64,000 bases of DNA from Labia minor (GCA_963082975.1 OY720348.1:73433719-73497718), one strand, 5' to 3'. Counted from the first letter of the stretch, positions 24,828-42,006 are shown. A program made the numbers and translations. The notes: generated from the letters alone by a model not told the origin.

Positions 24828-24835
<8 letters not shown>

Positions 24836-24856
<21 letters not shown>

Positions 24857-27357
24857 CAATTGAATAAGTTTGACAAAAAAAATAATATCAAATAAAAGAA
24901 TAGATAATACGATTGCTTACTAAAATATTTTTGGTTCAAATAACTATTTTGTTCATGTGATTTTAATAATTTGTAGAAAATAATTAGAACTAGTGTATAT
25001 GTTTAATTTAAAAATTCTTAACTCTTTCAATAATTGAATTTTTGTATAAAAAATCATTTATCTACCTATTGTAATATTAAATATAAATTTATCTAAATAA
25101 ATTTCACAATAGAACTTGAATATTCTAATTCTTATTATTGATACATGAAAAAAAAATTTATATATATATATATATATAATAAAATTTAATTTAAATCTAA
25201 CATTATATAATTATCTTTTTCAAATATATATATATATATAAATATAATATATAATGTATATATAATATATAATTTATATAGTTTTATTTTATTTTAAATA
25301 AATTATAAATTAATATTTATTAAATGTAATAATTGTTTTGGTAGACGTTTAAATTGGAAGAAACATAAATAGAATTAAAAAGATGAGAGGGAAAAATGGT
25401 ATTTATTTTTAAGAAATGTATGTATAAATATTAATTTAATAATAAATATAAACTTAAATGGCATTCGTTAGATTATAAAGAAAATAATTAAAAATATTTA
25501 AGATATTATAATTATTTTTGTTTATTAATATAATTAAGAGATTAATTGTGTATTTAGTTATATCAATATAATTTAGGGTAAAATTTATTTAAATCATTAT
25601 TCTTTAAAACTTTTTTATTTTTTGTGAATAAATTTACTAACCTCAACTAACATTATAAATTATAATAAGTTATATAATTTAATTATATTAAATAAAATAT
25701 ATATAATATAATTTAATAATTTTGAATCATCTCAAAATGTATCTTAAATGATAAATAAATTGGGAAATAGTGATTACATTGATAAAATATTTAATATGAA
25801 TCTAATTTTAGGCTTCCAATAACTGTCATCAGATAAAAAAACAACTTATAAAAATAAGATTGTATAAGAATTATGAATTTTAAGATATTTATTCAATAAT
25901 AAACATCTTATATATTTAATTAAAAAAGATGATACATTTAGATAATTTTGGCAAATTATTAGCTGTTTATAATATTTCATCTAAGTAGTTTTAATAATAT
26001 CCTATATATATTCAAGGCGGATATTTCGGCTAATATTTACTAAAATTGGATAAATAAGAAAGAAATTAAATCATTATATTTAAATGTTTATTCGATAGAT
26101 TTAAGAATTGTATATAATTATTAAAATAATAACAATTCTAAACAGTTACTCATATAAATAAATACTTTGATCATTTAAAATACATTTAATTTTTTGACGT
26201 ATTTTAATGAATAGAATACAAATATATTACAGAGGATATTCTTCAAATAGTTTTTTTAATTCATTTTAATAATAATAAATTTAAAAAAATAAAATAATGT
26301 AGAAATAAAAGACTAACGATAAAGGTCTAAGAGATACAAAGGATGATATTAAAATATATGATATAAGAAATAAAATATTTGACTCATTAAAAAAATAATC
26401 TAAATTGCTTTAATTTAAAATTATTTAAAATGATATATATAATATTTTAAATTTAATTATATAATAAGCATAAAATCCCCTAAACTTTTGCTTCGATTAA
26501 AGGCCGTTAGCTATGCATGAGTAATTTATCTTGCCTATGGCATCAATATTTACATATGAATGTGTTAATAAAAATCTAATTAATCTATTTCTTTGTCAAA
26601 ACTTTTATGAATTTGAGAAATAATGAATCCAAATATTGTGTTGCTTGCAACTCTGGACAATTTCGAATTTTTGGAATAATAAATTTCTAGTTATTTTCAA
26701 TTCAATTTTATAAAGATGATAATAATAACCACATTATCATAGGACTCCTGATAAGAATGTTGCTGTAAACGGATTTTGGATCTGCGCGTGATCATAGATT
26801 ACTCTTTTGGCCTTTACATATTAATCTATTTTTAAAATATAAAATATATATATATATATATATTAATTTTTGATAATCAAAAGTAACTAAAATATAATAT
26901 ATTAAATAATTTGTATATAATTATTTGAATAATAATAATAATATAATTCAAATCTCAACTGTTTATATAAGATTGATTTACTTTTATACATTTTATAATT
27001 AAGAAGATAATTTTCATATTTCATAACTGAATCTAAAGTTCTCTAAAATCCATTAATCAATTTATTTATTACCTAAAGATGATTACTAAAAGAGAGTTAA
27101 ATAAATTTTAAATAAAATATATAAATAAAGTGAAACTTGATGATTAGTATAAATAAGATAAAAATTAAAATCACAATGGATGGATGGACCCTCCTATCAG
27201 ATTTAATACATTTTTATATACGTGCCAGAATGTGGACGAATATAAAAAGTTACGTAGACTAAATTCATTTTTTAAAGATACGAGCCCCAAAATAATTAAG
27301 AGCCTTTATTATAAAAGAAAAATTTAAGTATTTACTAAATAAAACCTTTATAATCTA
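24836..27357. other. AT-rich intergenic region between CEP290 and AMPK alpha
   Basis: No gene or clear repeat. Many (TA)n runs (for example 25163-25180, 25229-25270, 26847-26864). A mildly GC-richer stretch at 26470-26820 was examined on both strands without a recognisable product. AMPK alpha ends at 27358. Confidence 0.5.
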
Positions 27358-30324
<2,967 letters not shown>

Positions 30325-32548
30325 TTTTAAATTATTCTTAAGAATTCAATGATATTAATATTCAATACGATATTTACAAATAAAATAATTAAATTATCAT
30401 CCTTTTAATGAAGTGAAACAGTTTTTTGGAATAATAAATTTGTAGAATATGTATACTTATTTATGAATGATTAATTTAGAAATTAATAAAACAAATAGAA
30501 ATAATTTACTTAATAAAAAACTGATAATTTAAATAAAATGTAAATTATAAATAGATATGTAATATCTAATGACATAAGAATTTGGGACTTGAAATTTTAT
30601 CATCTGGCTTGTTCAATGTCATGTGAGAGAAAGCGGCAAAAATGAAATAAGAAAATAATATTTATTTATTTATTTATTTATTATAAATCTATAATAAAAT
30701 TAATTACTCTTTAGTTTTTTTTATTTGTTTGGATTTGATAATTTAATAAATTCAAATAGGTCAAATCAAGAGAGGGGATTGCCTATTGAGATTGAACTTT
30801 ATAAACATTTAACATAAAATTTATTAATTTAAATAATGTACTTTTTTAAATCTCCATTTTTATATTATTATGCCATATTTTGGAGTGAATGATATTTATT
30901 AATCATTTGAGGGCGAAGTTATATATAAATTTACATATTATATAATTATATCCGAAGATTGGGTATTAATGGAAAATTTAGAATATTATTTTATTTTATT
31001 TTTTTGTTCTTTTTAAATCAAAGTCTGATTTTAAATTTCTTGTATCTTTAGTTTAACAAAATAAAAGCAAAAAAAATCTAAATCTAAAATTATATATTCC
31101 GTGGATTGGATTATTATCTATTCTTTCTTGGATAGTTTTTAATAAATATATGAGAATGTGCCCCAATATAATACTCTGTATTTAATTTTTTTACTTTTAT
31201 TTATATAATATTCTTTCTAAGAGTTCTTATAAAAAAGTAAAGACTACATATAATTTAAAAATTTTCTTATTTTATTTTTATTATTCAATTAAACCAAATA
31301 AATAAATAAAACACTTTTCAAAGAACTTATTTACTATAATAAAACAATTTATGATAGAAAGATAAATAAATTAAAAGTTATAATTTTAAATGTATCTTGT
31401 CTTGTCTTTCATAAATGCACTATCTTGAATGCCATTAACATCTTTTTACCTTCAAATGACTTTTGTCATTGAAAATTAACGTTAGGTTATTTCAATAATA
31501 TATTAGAATAACATTGCTGTTGATGATGTCTAACATGATGTTAAATATAAGGCTAGTAATTATAATTATCTAATAAATATGTTTCCTAGTTAAATTAATA
31601 ATATAATTCATTTTTTTTTTATGATAAGCATTATCAATCATATTATACTATGCCCAGATAAAAATTATTTTTACCAAAATACAATCGCTCAATAACATTA
31701 TTTTAGGTTTAACATATTTTATTTTTATTCCTAATATTGTAATAAAAAATTCAATAAATTTCCCTTAACCCAAAATTATAAAGCATTTTTATTTATTAAA
31801 CCTTATTTTCAAAACCTAAATTGAAAAAAAAGAATATATTATTTTACTAACCATTGAAATTTGTTTAACAACGCTTTTTTAATTATTTTCAACTTTTAAA
31901 TAAATATTAATATTTAAAAATATTATATATATTAAATTAAATTATAAATATATTTTTCTTCTTATGAGTAATATATTATATTTAATAATTTTTACAGAAA
32001 AAAATGATTAATTGGGACTTATATTTTGAACATGAGTTCTAAAAAAAAAACAATAAAAACATTAGAGAAAAGGGATAAACTTTATATTAATTACTAAATT
32101 TTTTAAAATATGTAATTAATATATTGAGCAAATTCTTATTCTTATAATTCGATAGATTTCTTTTTTATTTTAACATTTCAAAAAATAAAAATGTATAAAG
32201 AAATGTCAAACTAACATAATTAAAACTTCACTAAAGAGATATTATATTTAATTGATTCGCCATTTTTATTATCTTACTCATGTTTTTAATTGGATAATCT
32301 TATCACAAAAATATTCATTTAAAAGCATAGGAAGCAAAGGCCATCTTTCTATGACCAGGGATCTACTAGCTATTAAAATTAGAATTGAGACAAAATGTGC
32401 TCTTGACCTCTGGACTTACAAGATCGTCGTCCTTTCATTCTCTCTCTTTCTCTCTCCTATCAGAAGATGAATTTTTTTTAAAAACAAGCTAATTCAAAAG
32501 CATCATTATTTGTTCATGAGGTGTTGATGTGATTTGTTTATTTTCAGT
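30325..32548. other. Divergent intergenic region AMPK alpha / GBE1, including GBE1 5' leader intron
   Basis: 2.2 kb of mostly AT-rich sequence holding both promoters. A pyrimidine tract plus AG at 32540-32547 sits immediately before the GBE1 ATG, so GBE1 probably has an upstream untranslated exon. The GC-richer block 32325-32465 (TCTCTCTTTCTCTCTCC tract) is the likeliest leader or promoter. No separate gene seen; the frame 32252-32470 has no domain. Confidence 0.45.
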
Positions 32549-35500
32549 ATGGGAGGTACCCATTCTACAATGGACCCAATGGAAGTCCATGTTCCAAAGA
32601 TACAAGATCTTTTTAATCGCGACCCTTATCTTAAACCATACGAAAGAGAAATTCGAAGAAGGTAATTTTTAAATAAATTTGATGATAAAAACTTAAAAAT
32701 ACATCACAATTTGACCTGTGGACTTATTAAAATATATTAAATATATAAAATTAGTATGTACGTAGTAATTAAAATTATTTACAATATTATTATTACATAC
32801 AAGAATAATTAAAAAAATTAAAATTAACAGACGAACTAATAAAATCTATAGAATTATTTTTATTATTTTTTTAACAATTGGAATATTTTTGTGTTTACAT
32901 TTTCAAATAGAATCTATTTGACCTCTAAGGAATCATCAATTTATTATTATTTTTATCGATTCTTCATAGAATAAAATTAGGGTAAGAGATCCTTAAAAAA
33001 TAATAAAAATTTTATAAATACAAAACATGTCGCAACAGGATTTGATCTAGAAAATGGACTTTGGGAATCGAAACAGTCATTATTGCGCTGGAATTTGCTG
33101 ACCCAGGATTTAAGAAAAAAAAATTCAGGCTCTGTTAATATCTACCGAGTATATATATATATATATATTCTTAATGTCGAAATACTCATATTTAGGTTAT
33201 TCAATTAAAAAACTACAATTATTTTTATTTATAATGAAATCTGCAAACAAAAATAAATAAATACATTAAAATAATACAATAAATAATAAAATAGCCACTT
33301 ATCTTTTTGACAGATTTAATTAATCAAATTTATAATTAAACAAGATATAATTGTTTCAATTTCTAACAATGATATAGATTACTACTAAAAGAGGGCCACT
33401 AATTTTTTTTTTTTTCTTCACTAGTTTTTAAATATTTATGTTATTTTTGACAGACATGGAGTTTACAAAGATTATTTAGAGAAAATAGAGCAACATGAGG
33501 GTGGATTTGATGACTTTACACGTGCATATAATTTTTATGGTCTTCATCTCAATTCAGATAATTCTATTATATGGAGAGAATGGTGTCCTGGTGCTCAGCA
33601 GCTCTATCTTACTGGGGATTTCAGTATGCTTTTTTCTACTTAAATTAAATAATGTTGTTTATTTATTTAATTATTTCAATTTATCATAATATAATAAATT
33701 ATTTATATAATATTCTTGATTTTATATATTCAAGATAATTGGAATCGATCTAGTCATCCTTTCAAGAAATTAGAATATGGAAAATGGGAACTTTATTTAC
33801 ATTCCACTCAAAATGAAACACCACCAATTCAACATTTGTCTCAAATAAAAGTATTTCTATATATATATATATATATTTATATTTAAATTTATAATTTATT
33901 TTTTATTTTCATATTTAATATGAATAAATTAATTTTTGTTTTTTTAGATTATTGTTGAAACCTCCACTGGTCAATTTTTAGAACGTTTATCTCCTTGGGC
34001 AAATTACGTTGTTCCTCCACCAGAAAAAGAAGGAGTCACTTATGAACAACGGGCTTGGTTGCCCCCTCCACATAAGGTAGGTCCAGAGAATAAAAGATTT
34101 GATATCAACTCGCCTTTACTCCTTCATATAATCTTAGAAAAAAAGAATAATTTACTTGGAATTTTGATAAAAAAATAAGAAGATTGTCTAGCATTTTATC
34201 AATGTTATCTATACAAAGAAATATTAAATTGAAATGAAAAATAAAAAAAAAAAAATTAAAATATAAAAGTAAATATTTAAATGATTTTTTCAACAAAATT
34301 AGATTAGATGTCTAACAATATATAATATATATAATCTCTTTTAATTACCTATAAATTAAATTATAAAAAAATTATATATATATATATATATATTATATTT
34401 TTAGAGACATATATGGCAAAATGAGAGACCTAAACGACCGAAGAGTTTAAGAATTTATGAAACCCATGTGGGTATTGCTACACCAGAACTTCGAGTTGGT
34501 ACCTACGATGAATTTAAAAATAATATTTTACCCCGAATTGTAAAACAAGGTATTCTTCTTTCACCCATTTACAGTATATCTTGTAAATATTTATTTTTTC
34601 TTTTTCTTTTGGATTTTACTTATTCATTTAAATTAATAAACAAGTAATACGTAATAAAATATTAATAATAATAAATTCCGATTTTTTACATTTTTAAATC
34701 CTTAAATAAAATGAACTTTCACTCATCAATTTAAAATATTTCAATAATTCTATTAGATTTATTATGGTTTGAAATAATAAACTTGAAAAGTTGAGATTTT
34801 TTCATAAGTTTTTATTTAAATAAATGTAAATATTTTTATTGAGAAAAATTATAATCATATTTAAAATGATTCAAAATTTGTATCTAATTTATGTTTAAAA
34901 TTATTTATTACATTTATTTTAATGGATGAATAATATTAATTTTATATGTCAAGAGCAGCGCCTTTAATATATGAATCAAAGTTAAAGATATTCAATTTTA
35001 ATACCAATTTAATTTTAAATGATTAACAGTTTTATATTTCTAATACCATAAAAATATAAAACTGTCATTTAAACTATGATTTAAAATTAAAGTGGTATTA
35101 AAAATGAATTTCTTTAACTTTGATTCCCATATATTAATGGTGTTGAGGAACTACTGAGAACTAGCTAGACTAGCGTTCTCTTTTTTTCGTCACTATACAT
35201 ACATATATATTTGATTTGCTGAAATTATTTTATTTATAGGTTATAATGCTATTCAATTAATGGCTATTATGGAACATGCATATTATGCAAGTTTTGGATA
35301 TCAAGTCACAAATTTTTATGCTGCTTCAAGGTATTTACTAAAAATTCATTCTTGTTTTCAAGGTCCGTTACCATGATGAATGAGTATCAGTGGAAAACAA
35401 GAATTTGTTTTTCTTTCAATTGGGGGACATGAAAATTAGATCTTATGCTTTCCTTCATGCCCTCATCTATTCTTACCTCACTAATCTCTTATTAATTTTT

Positions 35501-38500
35501 AGTCGTTATGGAACACCAGAAGAACTAAAGGCTCTAATCGACGCAGCTCATGGTTTGGGTTTAGTCGTTCTTCTCGATGTGGTGCATTCTCATGCAAGCA
35601 AGAACACCCTCGATGGACTCAATGAATTTGATGGCACTCATAGTTGTTTTTTCCACAATGGTGCTCGCGGAGAACACTCTCTTTGGGATAGTCGTCTTTT
35701 CAACTACTCTGAGTAAATAAATAAATTATATATTTTGTTTTTAGATCCTTATAATTTTATACCAAATTAACTTATTTTTATGAAAACTAGAAATTTTATT
35801 TACTTCTTATTTATAGGTACGAAGTTTTACGTTTTCTTCTCTCCAACTTACGATGGTATCTTGAAGAATATAAATTTGATGGTTTCCGGTAAAGTAATCC
35901 TTATTATTAAATTATATATATATAGATTGATTTAATTTTTAAATGGATTAAAAGGGAGCCCCACTTTTCTTCTTCTTCTTTTTCCTAACATTTTTTCCTT
36001 GTCGGGTCTGCTGTTTTTGAATAACCTCCTATAAGGATCCTGTCCATCTGTGATGCGACCTCGAAGAAAAGCTCCAACTGATTTGTCGTAAGACTCAAAC
36101 ACTGGAGTGTGTGTGTGGCGAGGGGGGAAGTGATGTGAAGGATTTCTGATAAGGAATTTTTTAATAACATCTCAAGAATAAAAAATTCAACAAGTTGATA
36201 AAACTTAATTAAAAATTTTTATAATGAAAATATTATATCCCATTGGACACCCATTTTACAATAAAATCAAAAAGGAGAGTTAGAGAAAAGAACCCAAAAA
36301 CTTTAGGGACTCTACAAATATGAATACGGACTTGATTTTTACCTTATTTTTGTACCTCCGATCCTGTAAAATAACAACGCCTTTAACAATCACCAGCATT
36401 TTTCAATATATTCAAGTATTCTAGAAAATTTAACTTATATATTTCAATGAAAAATAAATAAAATAATTAACTGATTTTATTTAAAAATAAATTCAATTTT
36501 TAAAAAATATTAGATTCTGATGCTCGTAAACATAACGAATTGTTGAATGAATGTTCATTAAATTCAGCAAAGGTATTTAATCCAAAAGTAATTATTTCAA
36601 TTAAAAAATAAATATCGACACACCGTCTATGCCTTTTTATATATTCATTTCATCTATCGTCTCTATTTGCTTATGGTTGGTAGTATTTGTGGGTGTGGGC
36701 CCTTTCTTTTATTTGCCATCTTGAATGAAAATTCTTTGAAGGACCCTATGGAAACAGCTAGGAAACAAGGAGAATTTTCAACAAAATAGAACCAATTGAA
36801 TAATTCAGATCAAAACGTATGGCTATCTGGAAATTTCGAAAAAGATATTTTTAAATATGTCTTCTTCTTCTTCCTAGCATTTGTCCCATGCAGGGACTGC
36901 TGCTTTGGACAGCCTCCTCCATTTTAGTCTGAGGAGGTCCTGTTCATCTGGGATGTGAACTTGAAGAAAATCTATAGTCTACTATCAGAAAATGGGAAGG
37001 ATTTTTAATATTGAATTGACGGGATTTGGGATAGGATTAGGGTTTGGGACACGACTTCCTCCATGGAAGGTGAGGAAAAGTCGTGGCTTGCGTGAGCAGG
37101 GTTGCTTCCCTGAAGTGGACCTCTCTCTATCGGGGTCATAGAGAGGCTCCACCCGCTACTCATGAGGTTAGGGAACAATTTTATTGAAAATTTTGCTTTT
37201 GTTAGTCTCAAACACTGGACTCCTGGTTTGCTTGATAGATGCGCTACCAGTTTAGCTATCCTGCTTCCCCGGGGCACTACTTTTCTAACGCAAAATTATA
37301 ATAATCTTAATCTTTATTATTATTTATACTACTTATAAAATTTACGTGGCTAAAATAGGCTCAGGCAAATCAATGATATCCAAATCCACCCTCTCATCCT
37401 GTATAGTAAAATCAAAAATGAAAACAATAAACATCTTTTTCATGGGTTTGATGTTTGGGCTTTCAAGAAAAATCATATCAAAAATTTAATTCGGTGAAAA
37501 TGAGCTTCTGGAGAAGATATTGTAATACTAACTGTAGTGGATTAGGTAAGAAATGTAGAAATTAGAGACATGTTTTTAGACAAATATAAAATCAAATAAG
37601 TGGGTTGTTATGGGCATGAATGGAGGAATCTCGGTTACCACAATCAATTTTCAATGGGGTACCTATTGAGAAAAGAAGAAAAGAAGATCAAGAGAAGAGA
37701 TAAAAGGTTGGATTCCAAGCAGAAATGAAAATAAGGGATTCAATGACGGGAACTGCTTAAATAGGAGCAAATGGCGATTAGGTGTAGCGCAGACGGATTA
37801 TGGATGTATCTATTTATATTGAAATTTTTAGATTTGATGGTGTAACTTCAATGCTTTATCATTCTCGTGGAATTGGCCAAGGATTTTCTGGACATTATGA
37901 TGAATATTTTGGACTCAATGTAGACACGGAAGCATTAATTTATTTAATGTTAGCAAATAACATGACTCATAAAATTTATTCCGACGCGATCACAATAGCA
38001 GAGGTACAATTGATTTATTAAATTACAATATAAATATATGAAAAATAAATTTAATTGTATGACTTAGAATTGGAATCAATTTTTAGGCAGTTTTTACGTT
38101 TCATAGAATGAATTCAATTTATTTGGTTACAGGATGTATCTGGAATGCCTGCAACTTGTCGACCGGTTGAAGAGGGGGGATTAGGCTTTGATTATCGATT
38201 AGGAATGGCTATTCCCGATAAGTGGATTAAATTGTTGAAGGAGCAGAAAGATGAGGATTGGAATATTGGAAATATTGTCCATACATTAACTAATCGACGG
38301 TGGCAAGAACCTACCGTGGCTTATGCAGAATCTCATGATCAGGTAAGAGAGAACTTTCTCTAATATCAGATTCTGGAATTATCATAAATCCAATATTGGT
38401 TATTTTTCGGGTATTTCATTTTCAGGCCTTGGTTGGCGATAAGACGATTGCATTTTGGCTTATGGACAAAGAAATGTACACGCATATGTCTACTTTATCT

Positions 38501-39447
38501 GGGGAGTCACTAATAATTGACAGAGGAATTGCACTCCATAAAATGATACGTTTACTGACGCATGCACTTGGAGGAGAAGCTTGGCTTAATTTTATGGGTA
38601 AATTTAATTTTTTATACTTTCATGGATAGAATTCAAATAAAGAATTTTTCCATCCTCCATTAGCACAGCCATTGGAAAACTTAAAAAATTAATTATTGAT
38701 GTTTTTACTTTTATTTTAGGTAATGAATTTGGACATCCTGAGTGGTTAGATTTCCCTCGACAAGGGAATAATCAATCCTATCATTATGCCCGTCGTCAAT
38801 GGCATCTTGCAGATGATCCCTTATTGAAGTATAAAGAATTGAATCTTTTCGATGAGGCAATGAATAAAGAAGAAAATCGTTATGGATGGCTTGGTTCGGA
38901 TCCGGTAAAAATACATTTCCAATTTTACTTTAAAAAAAAATTCATGCCTATTATAAACCTATATAGAATTGGTTTTCTTTTATAAAAATTAATTTATTTA
39001 TTTCTTTTCTAACATTATAATCAAATAAATTTACTAATTATATAATGGAATGCGCTTGAAATGTTTTTTAATTCATGTTTACAGGCTTATGTAAGTTGGA
39101 AACATGAAGATGATAAAATTATCATATTTGAAAGGGCAAAACTTCTTTTCCTATTCAATTTTCATTCCACTAAAAGTTTTACGGATTATCCCGTTGGTGT
39201 TGAAATACCAGGCGTATATAAAATTATTCTCAATACAGATGATAAAATTTATGGCGGTCACGGAAGAATTGATAACCAAGTCGCCCATTTTACCATTCCA
39301 GAGGGTTTTGCGGGTAGAAAATGTTCACTAAGGGTACGAGAAATGAATCATCATAACAAGAAATTAATAATTTTTAATTTAAAATAAAATTTTTTTCAGA
39401 TATATTTACCAACTCGCACTGCTTTGATTTTGGCCCTGGCTGAATAA
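32549..39447 (+). CDS. GBE1: 1,4-alpha-glucan (glycogen) branching enzyme
   Basis: Exons: 32549-32661, 33454-33623, 33735-33850, 33948-34076, 34405-34549, 35240-35330, 35503-35712, 35817-35888, 37832-38003, 38133-38342, 38426-38597, 38720-38904, 39085-39333, 39400-39447; 693 aa (human about 702). This cytosolic GH13 enzyme cuts alpha-1,4 glucan chains and rejoins them by alpha-1,6 bonds to branch glycogen. The N-terminal CBM48-like part has [19 protein letters not shown]. The GH13 barrel follows with [28 protein letters not shown] (Asp280), [13 protein letters not shown] with nucleophile Asp351, TIAED with Glu406 as acid/base, and ESHDQ with Asp475. The C-terminal beta domain contains [12 protein letters not shown] and [12 protein letters not shown]. 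All catalytic residues are present. Intron 8 (1.94 kb) is filled with repeats. AATAAA overlaps the stop. Confidence 0.97.
34964..35137. mobile_element. Foldback MITE flanked by TTAA
   Basis: About 70-80 bases at each end are inverted copies. The left arm reads inward TATATGAATCAAAGTTAAAG; the right arm, reverse-complemented, TATATGGGAATCAAAGTTAAAG. Both continue through AATTTTAAAT to a shared CAGTTTTATATTT. Only a few bases form the loop. TTAA lies just outside both arms (34964-34967, 35134-35137), suggesting a piggyBac-type TTAA target, though a TA target cannot be excluded. No coding capacity. It lies in GBE1 intron 5. Confidence 0.7.
35955..36115 (-). repeat. Diverged, internally deleted relative of the 1.12-kb repeat
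   Basis: CTTCTTCTTC, then TCTGCTG...CCTCCT...GGTCCTG/GATCCTGTCCATCTG...GATGTGAAC/GATGCGACC, and the final GACTCAAACACTGGA, align in order with parts of 13277-13630 of copy A at clearly lower similarity. It sits immediately before copy B, so the same family has landed here at least twice. Confidence 0.55.
36142..37265 (-). repeat. 1.12-kb dispersed repeat, copy B
   Basis: Nearly identical to 12553-13673 (see copy A) but in GBE1 intron 8, same orientation in the window. The minus-strand tRNA-like head is at 37192-37265. A 90-codon minus-strand open frame (37277-37005) runs through it but has no domain, and its equivalent in copy A is shorter at the start, so it is unlikely to be a gene. Confidence 0.95.
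37400..37800 (+). pseudogene. LINE 3' tail fragment in GBE1 intron 8
   Basis: Plus-strand frames give [12 protein letters not shown], then [19 protein letters not shown] with a following [20 protein letters not shown] and a broken [11 protein letters not shown]. This is the C-terminal order of non-LTR reverse transcriptases (tyrosine/aspartate-tryptophan segment, then GVP..KR...W and DR..WR). Several frameshifts and stops are present. It ends about 30 bases before GBE1 exon 9. Confidence 0.55.
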
Positions 39448-41696
39448 ATTTTATACCTCAAAATCACTATCTATTTTTATAAAATACAAAAATGTTATTT
39501 TTTTACTTTTTAATTATTAATAAAAAAATTATCATCATCTATTTTATTTATATTTCCACGATAATTAATAATAAATTTCAAATTAATTATTAATTAAACG
39601 TTTAAATAAATAAAAAAATAAACAGTGGCTATTTCTTTATATATTTGTGCAGGCTTAAAAAAATCAATGTACAGATTATTTCTTTACAGAGTTACCATAT
39701 TAATTAGTTCGTTTTGAATATCTTTTAAATATATATTAGTATTTAAATGTATCAAAAAATTAAAATAGTTTATTTAGTAAGATGTATAATCAATTAAAAT
39801 TTAGATATAAATTAAATTATAATTCTTATATGGAATCAATTTTTAGACATATATTTAAAAAAAAAGAAATCTTTTTTTTATAAAAACTTGGAGAATTTGT
39901 TAGAAATATATAATTTGATATTGTTATACTAAAATGCCATTTGGATCGACTAAAGGTAAAAAAAATAAATAATTTTGATCGATCATTTAACTTATGGTTT
40001 ATTGTATAAATATTATTCAAGAGTTGCTATTAAGAGTGCAATCATGGGGTTTTGTCTAAAAATATTGTTTTTTTGATATAAAGATTATCAATAAATGTAA
40101 AGCAAATCATTTCTTTTTGATTTTTAAACTATTTTTATATATATTCATGAAAAATATGTATTAATGAATATATAATTAACTCTTGTTATATAAATGCTTT
40201 TAAAAATATATTTCTTTAGAGAAAAAAATAATATATACCGATTTCTCTTTGCATAAGAATTGAAAAATGTGGGCATGAATAAAATTGTTTTTCAAAATCT
40301 TTTTATATGTCGTTAAGATTAGTTATTATTTTGGGGTAATCAACTTACAAAAAATGTTTTTATATTATTACAGTATTGAAGGATAAATTAGAAAGAGATA
40401 TCGCTTATAAGCAATTTCTCTAAAGGCCGATTTTTTTTGCACAATAAGCGAGGCACGCAGCCATTAAACAAACCAAAATATGAAACATTTTAAAAAGAAA
40501 TAAATGGTAATTTCTTATATAAAATGTTTGTTATTTATTTAAACAATGAAAATATTCTAATTAATAAGTGTGATTTGTTTTGACAGCGATCCTAAAATAA
40601 GCTACAAAATAACTCACCATTTATTTGATTTCCACCGAATGAGAATATCACAGCATAAAATGATATATTTTATTTATACCATATAAATCTAAATCAAGTT
40701 TCTTCCTAAAAAAGTTGTTTTTGTTTTGGCATTTCATTTACAAGAGATGTGTAAAAGGTATATTTTTAATACAAAATTGATCGAACATTCTAAATTAAAA
40801 GACTATATATATAATACAATCATAAAATTAAGCAACATTTTTTTTTTCAAAAAATATTTTTGTTTTGAAAGTTCGACCATGACATGAAAAATTTTACATT
40901 TTATTATTTATTTTTGAAATTTTTTGGTTGTATAAATTAAAAAATTAAAAAAAAAACAAAAAAAAAAATTAAGACTTAACATTATTTGTTTAATGGAAAA
41001 ATGAGATATTGTACAGAAAAAAAGGGGGGAAAAAAATTAAAAAAGTGCTAATTTTATATGGTGTAAAGACGGGACTAACGTTACAATAGATTTCTTTTTT
41101 TTTTGAAAAAAAAAATATTGGATATGTTCTGTATGATAAAATAATGAAAAATAAGTGGTAAGGTTGTGAGTTATATAAAATAATTTATGAGAAATTGAGC
41201 TTATATAAGAATGTTAATATCAAAAGTATTTTTTTCTTTGAATTCCTGAAAGACAATGTGCGGATCTAACAAATTGTTTATACAGAAATAAGTGACAACT
41301 ATATACAAAATCGAATGTATTTGAAAAAAATACGAGGAAACCATAAGGATAAAACAAGTTAATATAAACAAATACACAAATCTTTATGGGATAGTTTTAG
41401 TTTAATTCACAAAAATCCCATTTTTTTATAAATATAAACGGTTTTATGTTATATTTGTCATTAAGAATCAAGATCAAAGTTTTATATGCAAACAAACATA
41501 ACAGTAACATTAGTTGATAGCTAGCGATCGATGATTTGTTTGATAATAATAAATATGTACGTTTTTGTATTGTAGTTTGTTTTTTTTTCTTTATATAAAC
41601 TATCATTAATTTAAATTGTAAATAGTTCGTTTTGCATAAAAAACTGAAATCAAATTTTGAAATATAGTATATAATTTTGTTATAATACAATTGTAA
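39448..41696. other. Intergenic AT-rich region downstream of GBE1
   Basis: No gene seen. Mostly A/T simple sequence, including A-rich stretches near 40925-41050. The minus-strand frame at 41397-41690 is AT-driven with no domain. Confidence 0.5.
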
Positions 41697-41835
41697 CAGC
41701 GTTTCTTAACCCGGGTTCCAAAGACCCCCCTGGAGTCTTTAGCATATAAAATATTCGGTATATAATAAAAATTAATCTATACATGAAATCCAAAAAAGAA
41801 AAAAAAATTAAAAAAAAAAAAAAAATAAATATATA

Positions 41836-41874
<39 letters not shown>

Positions 41875-42006
41875 GAATTAAAAACTAATAACAATTAAAT
41901 ATAATGAATAAGTTGAAATTAAAGAATGTCCCGATCAAAATAACTGTGTATTAAGTATGATAGAAAAATAAGGGCTCATTTGCCCCTCAATGGTTAAAAA
42001 TCGCTG
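41697..42006. mobile_element. hAT-like MITE
   Basis: The left end CAGCGTTTCTTAACC and the right end, reverse-complemented, CAGCGATTTTTAACC form about 15-bp terminal inverted repeats of hAT type. Length is 310 bp. The middle contains A-rich and (TA)n tracts (41805-41870). Flanking 8-mers do not match clearly. Confidence 0.6.

Noticed and set aside
32252..32470. 72-codon frame upstream of GBE1
   Set aside because: Ends in a CT-repeat tract, has no domain, and fits better as leader or promoter sequence.
37005..37277. 90-codon minus-strand frame in repeat copy B
   Set aside because: Lies wholly in the dispersed repeat and reads through its tRNA-like head; no domain, and the equivalent in copy A is not extended in the same way.
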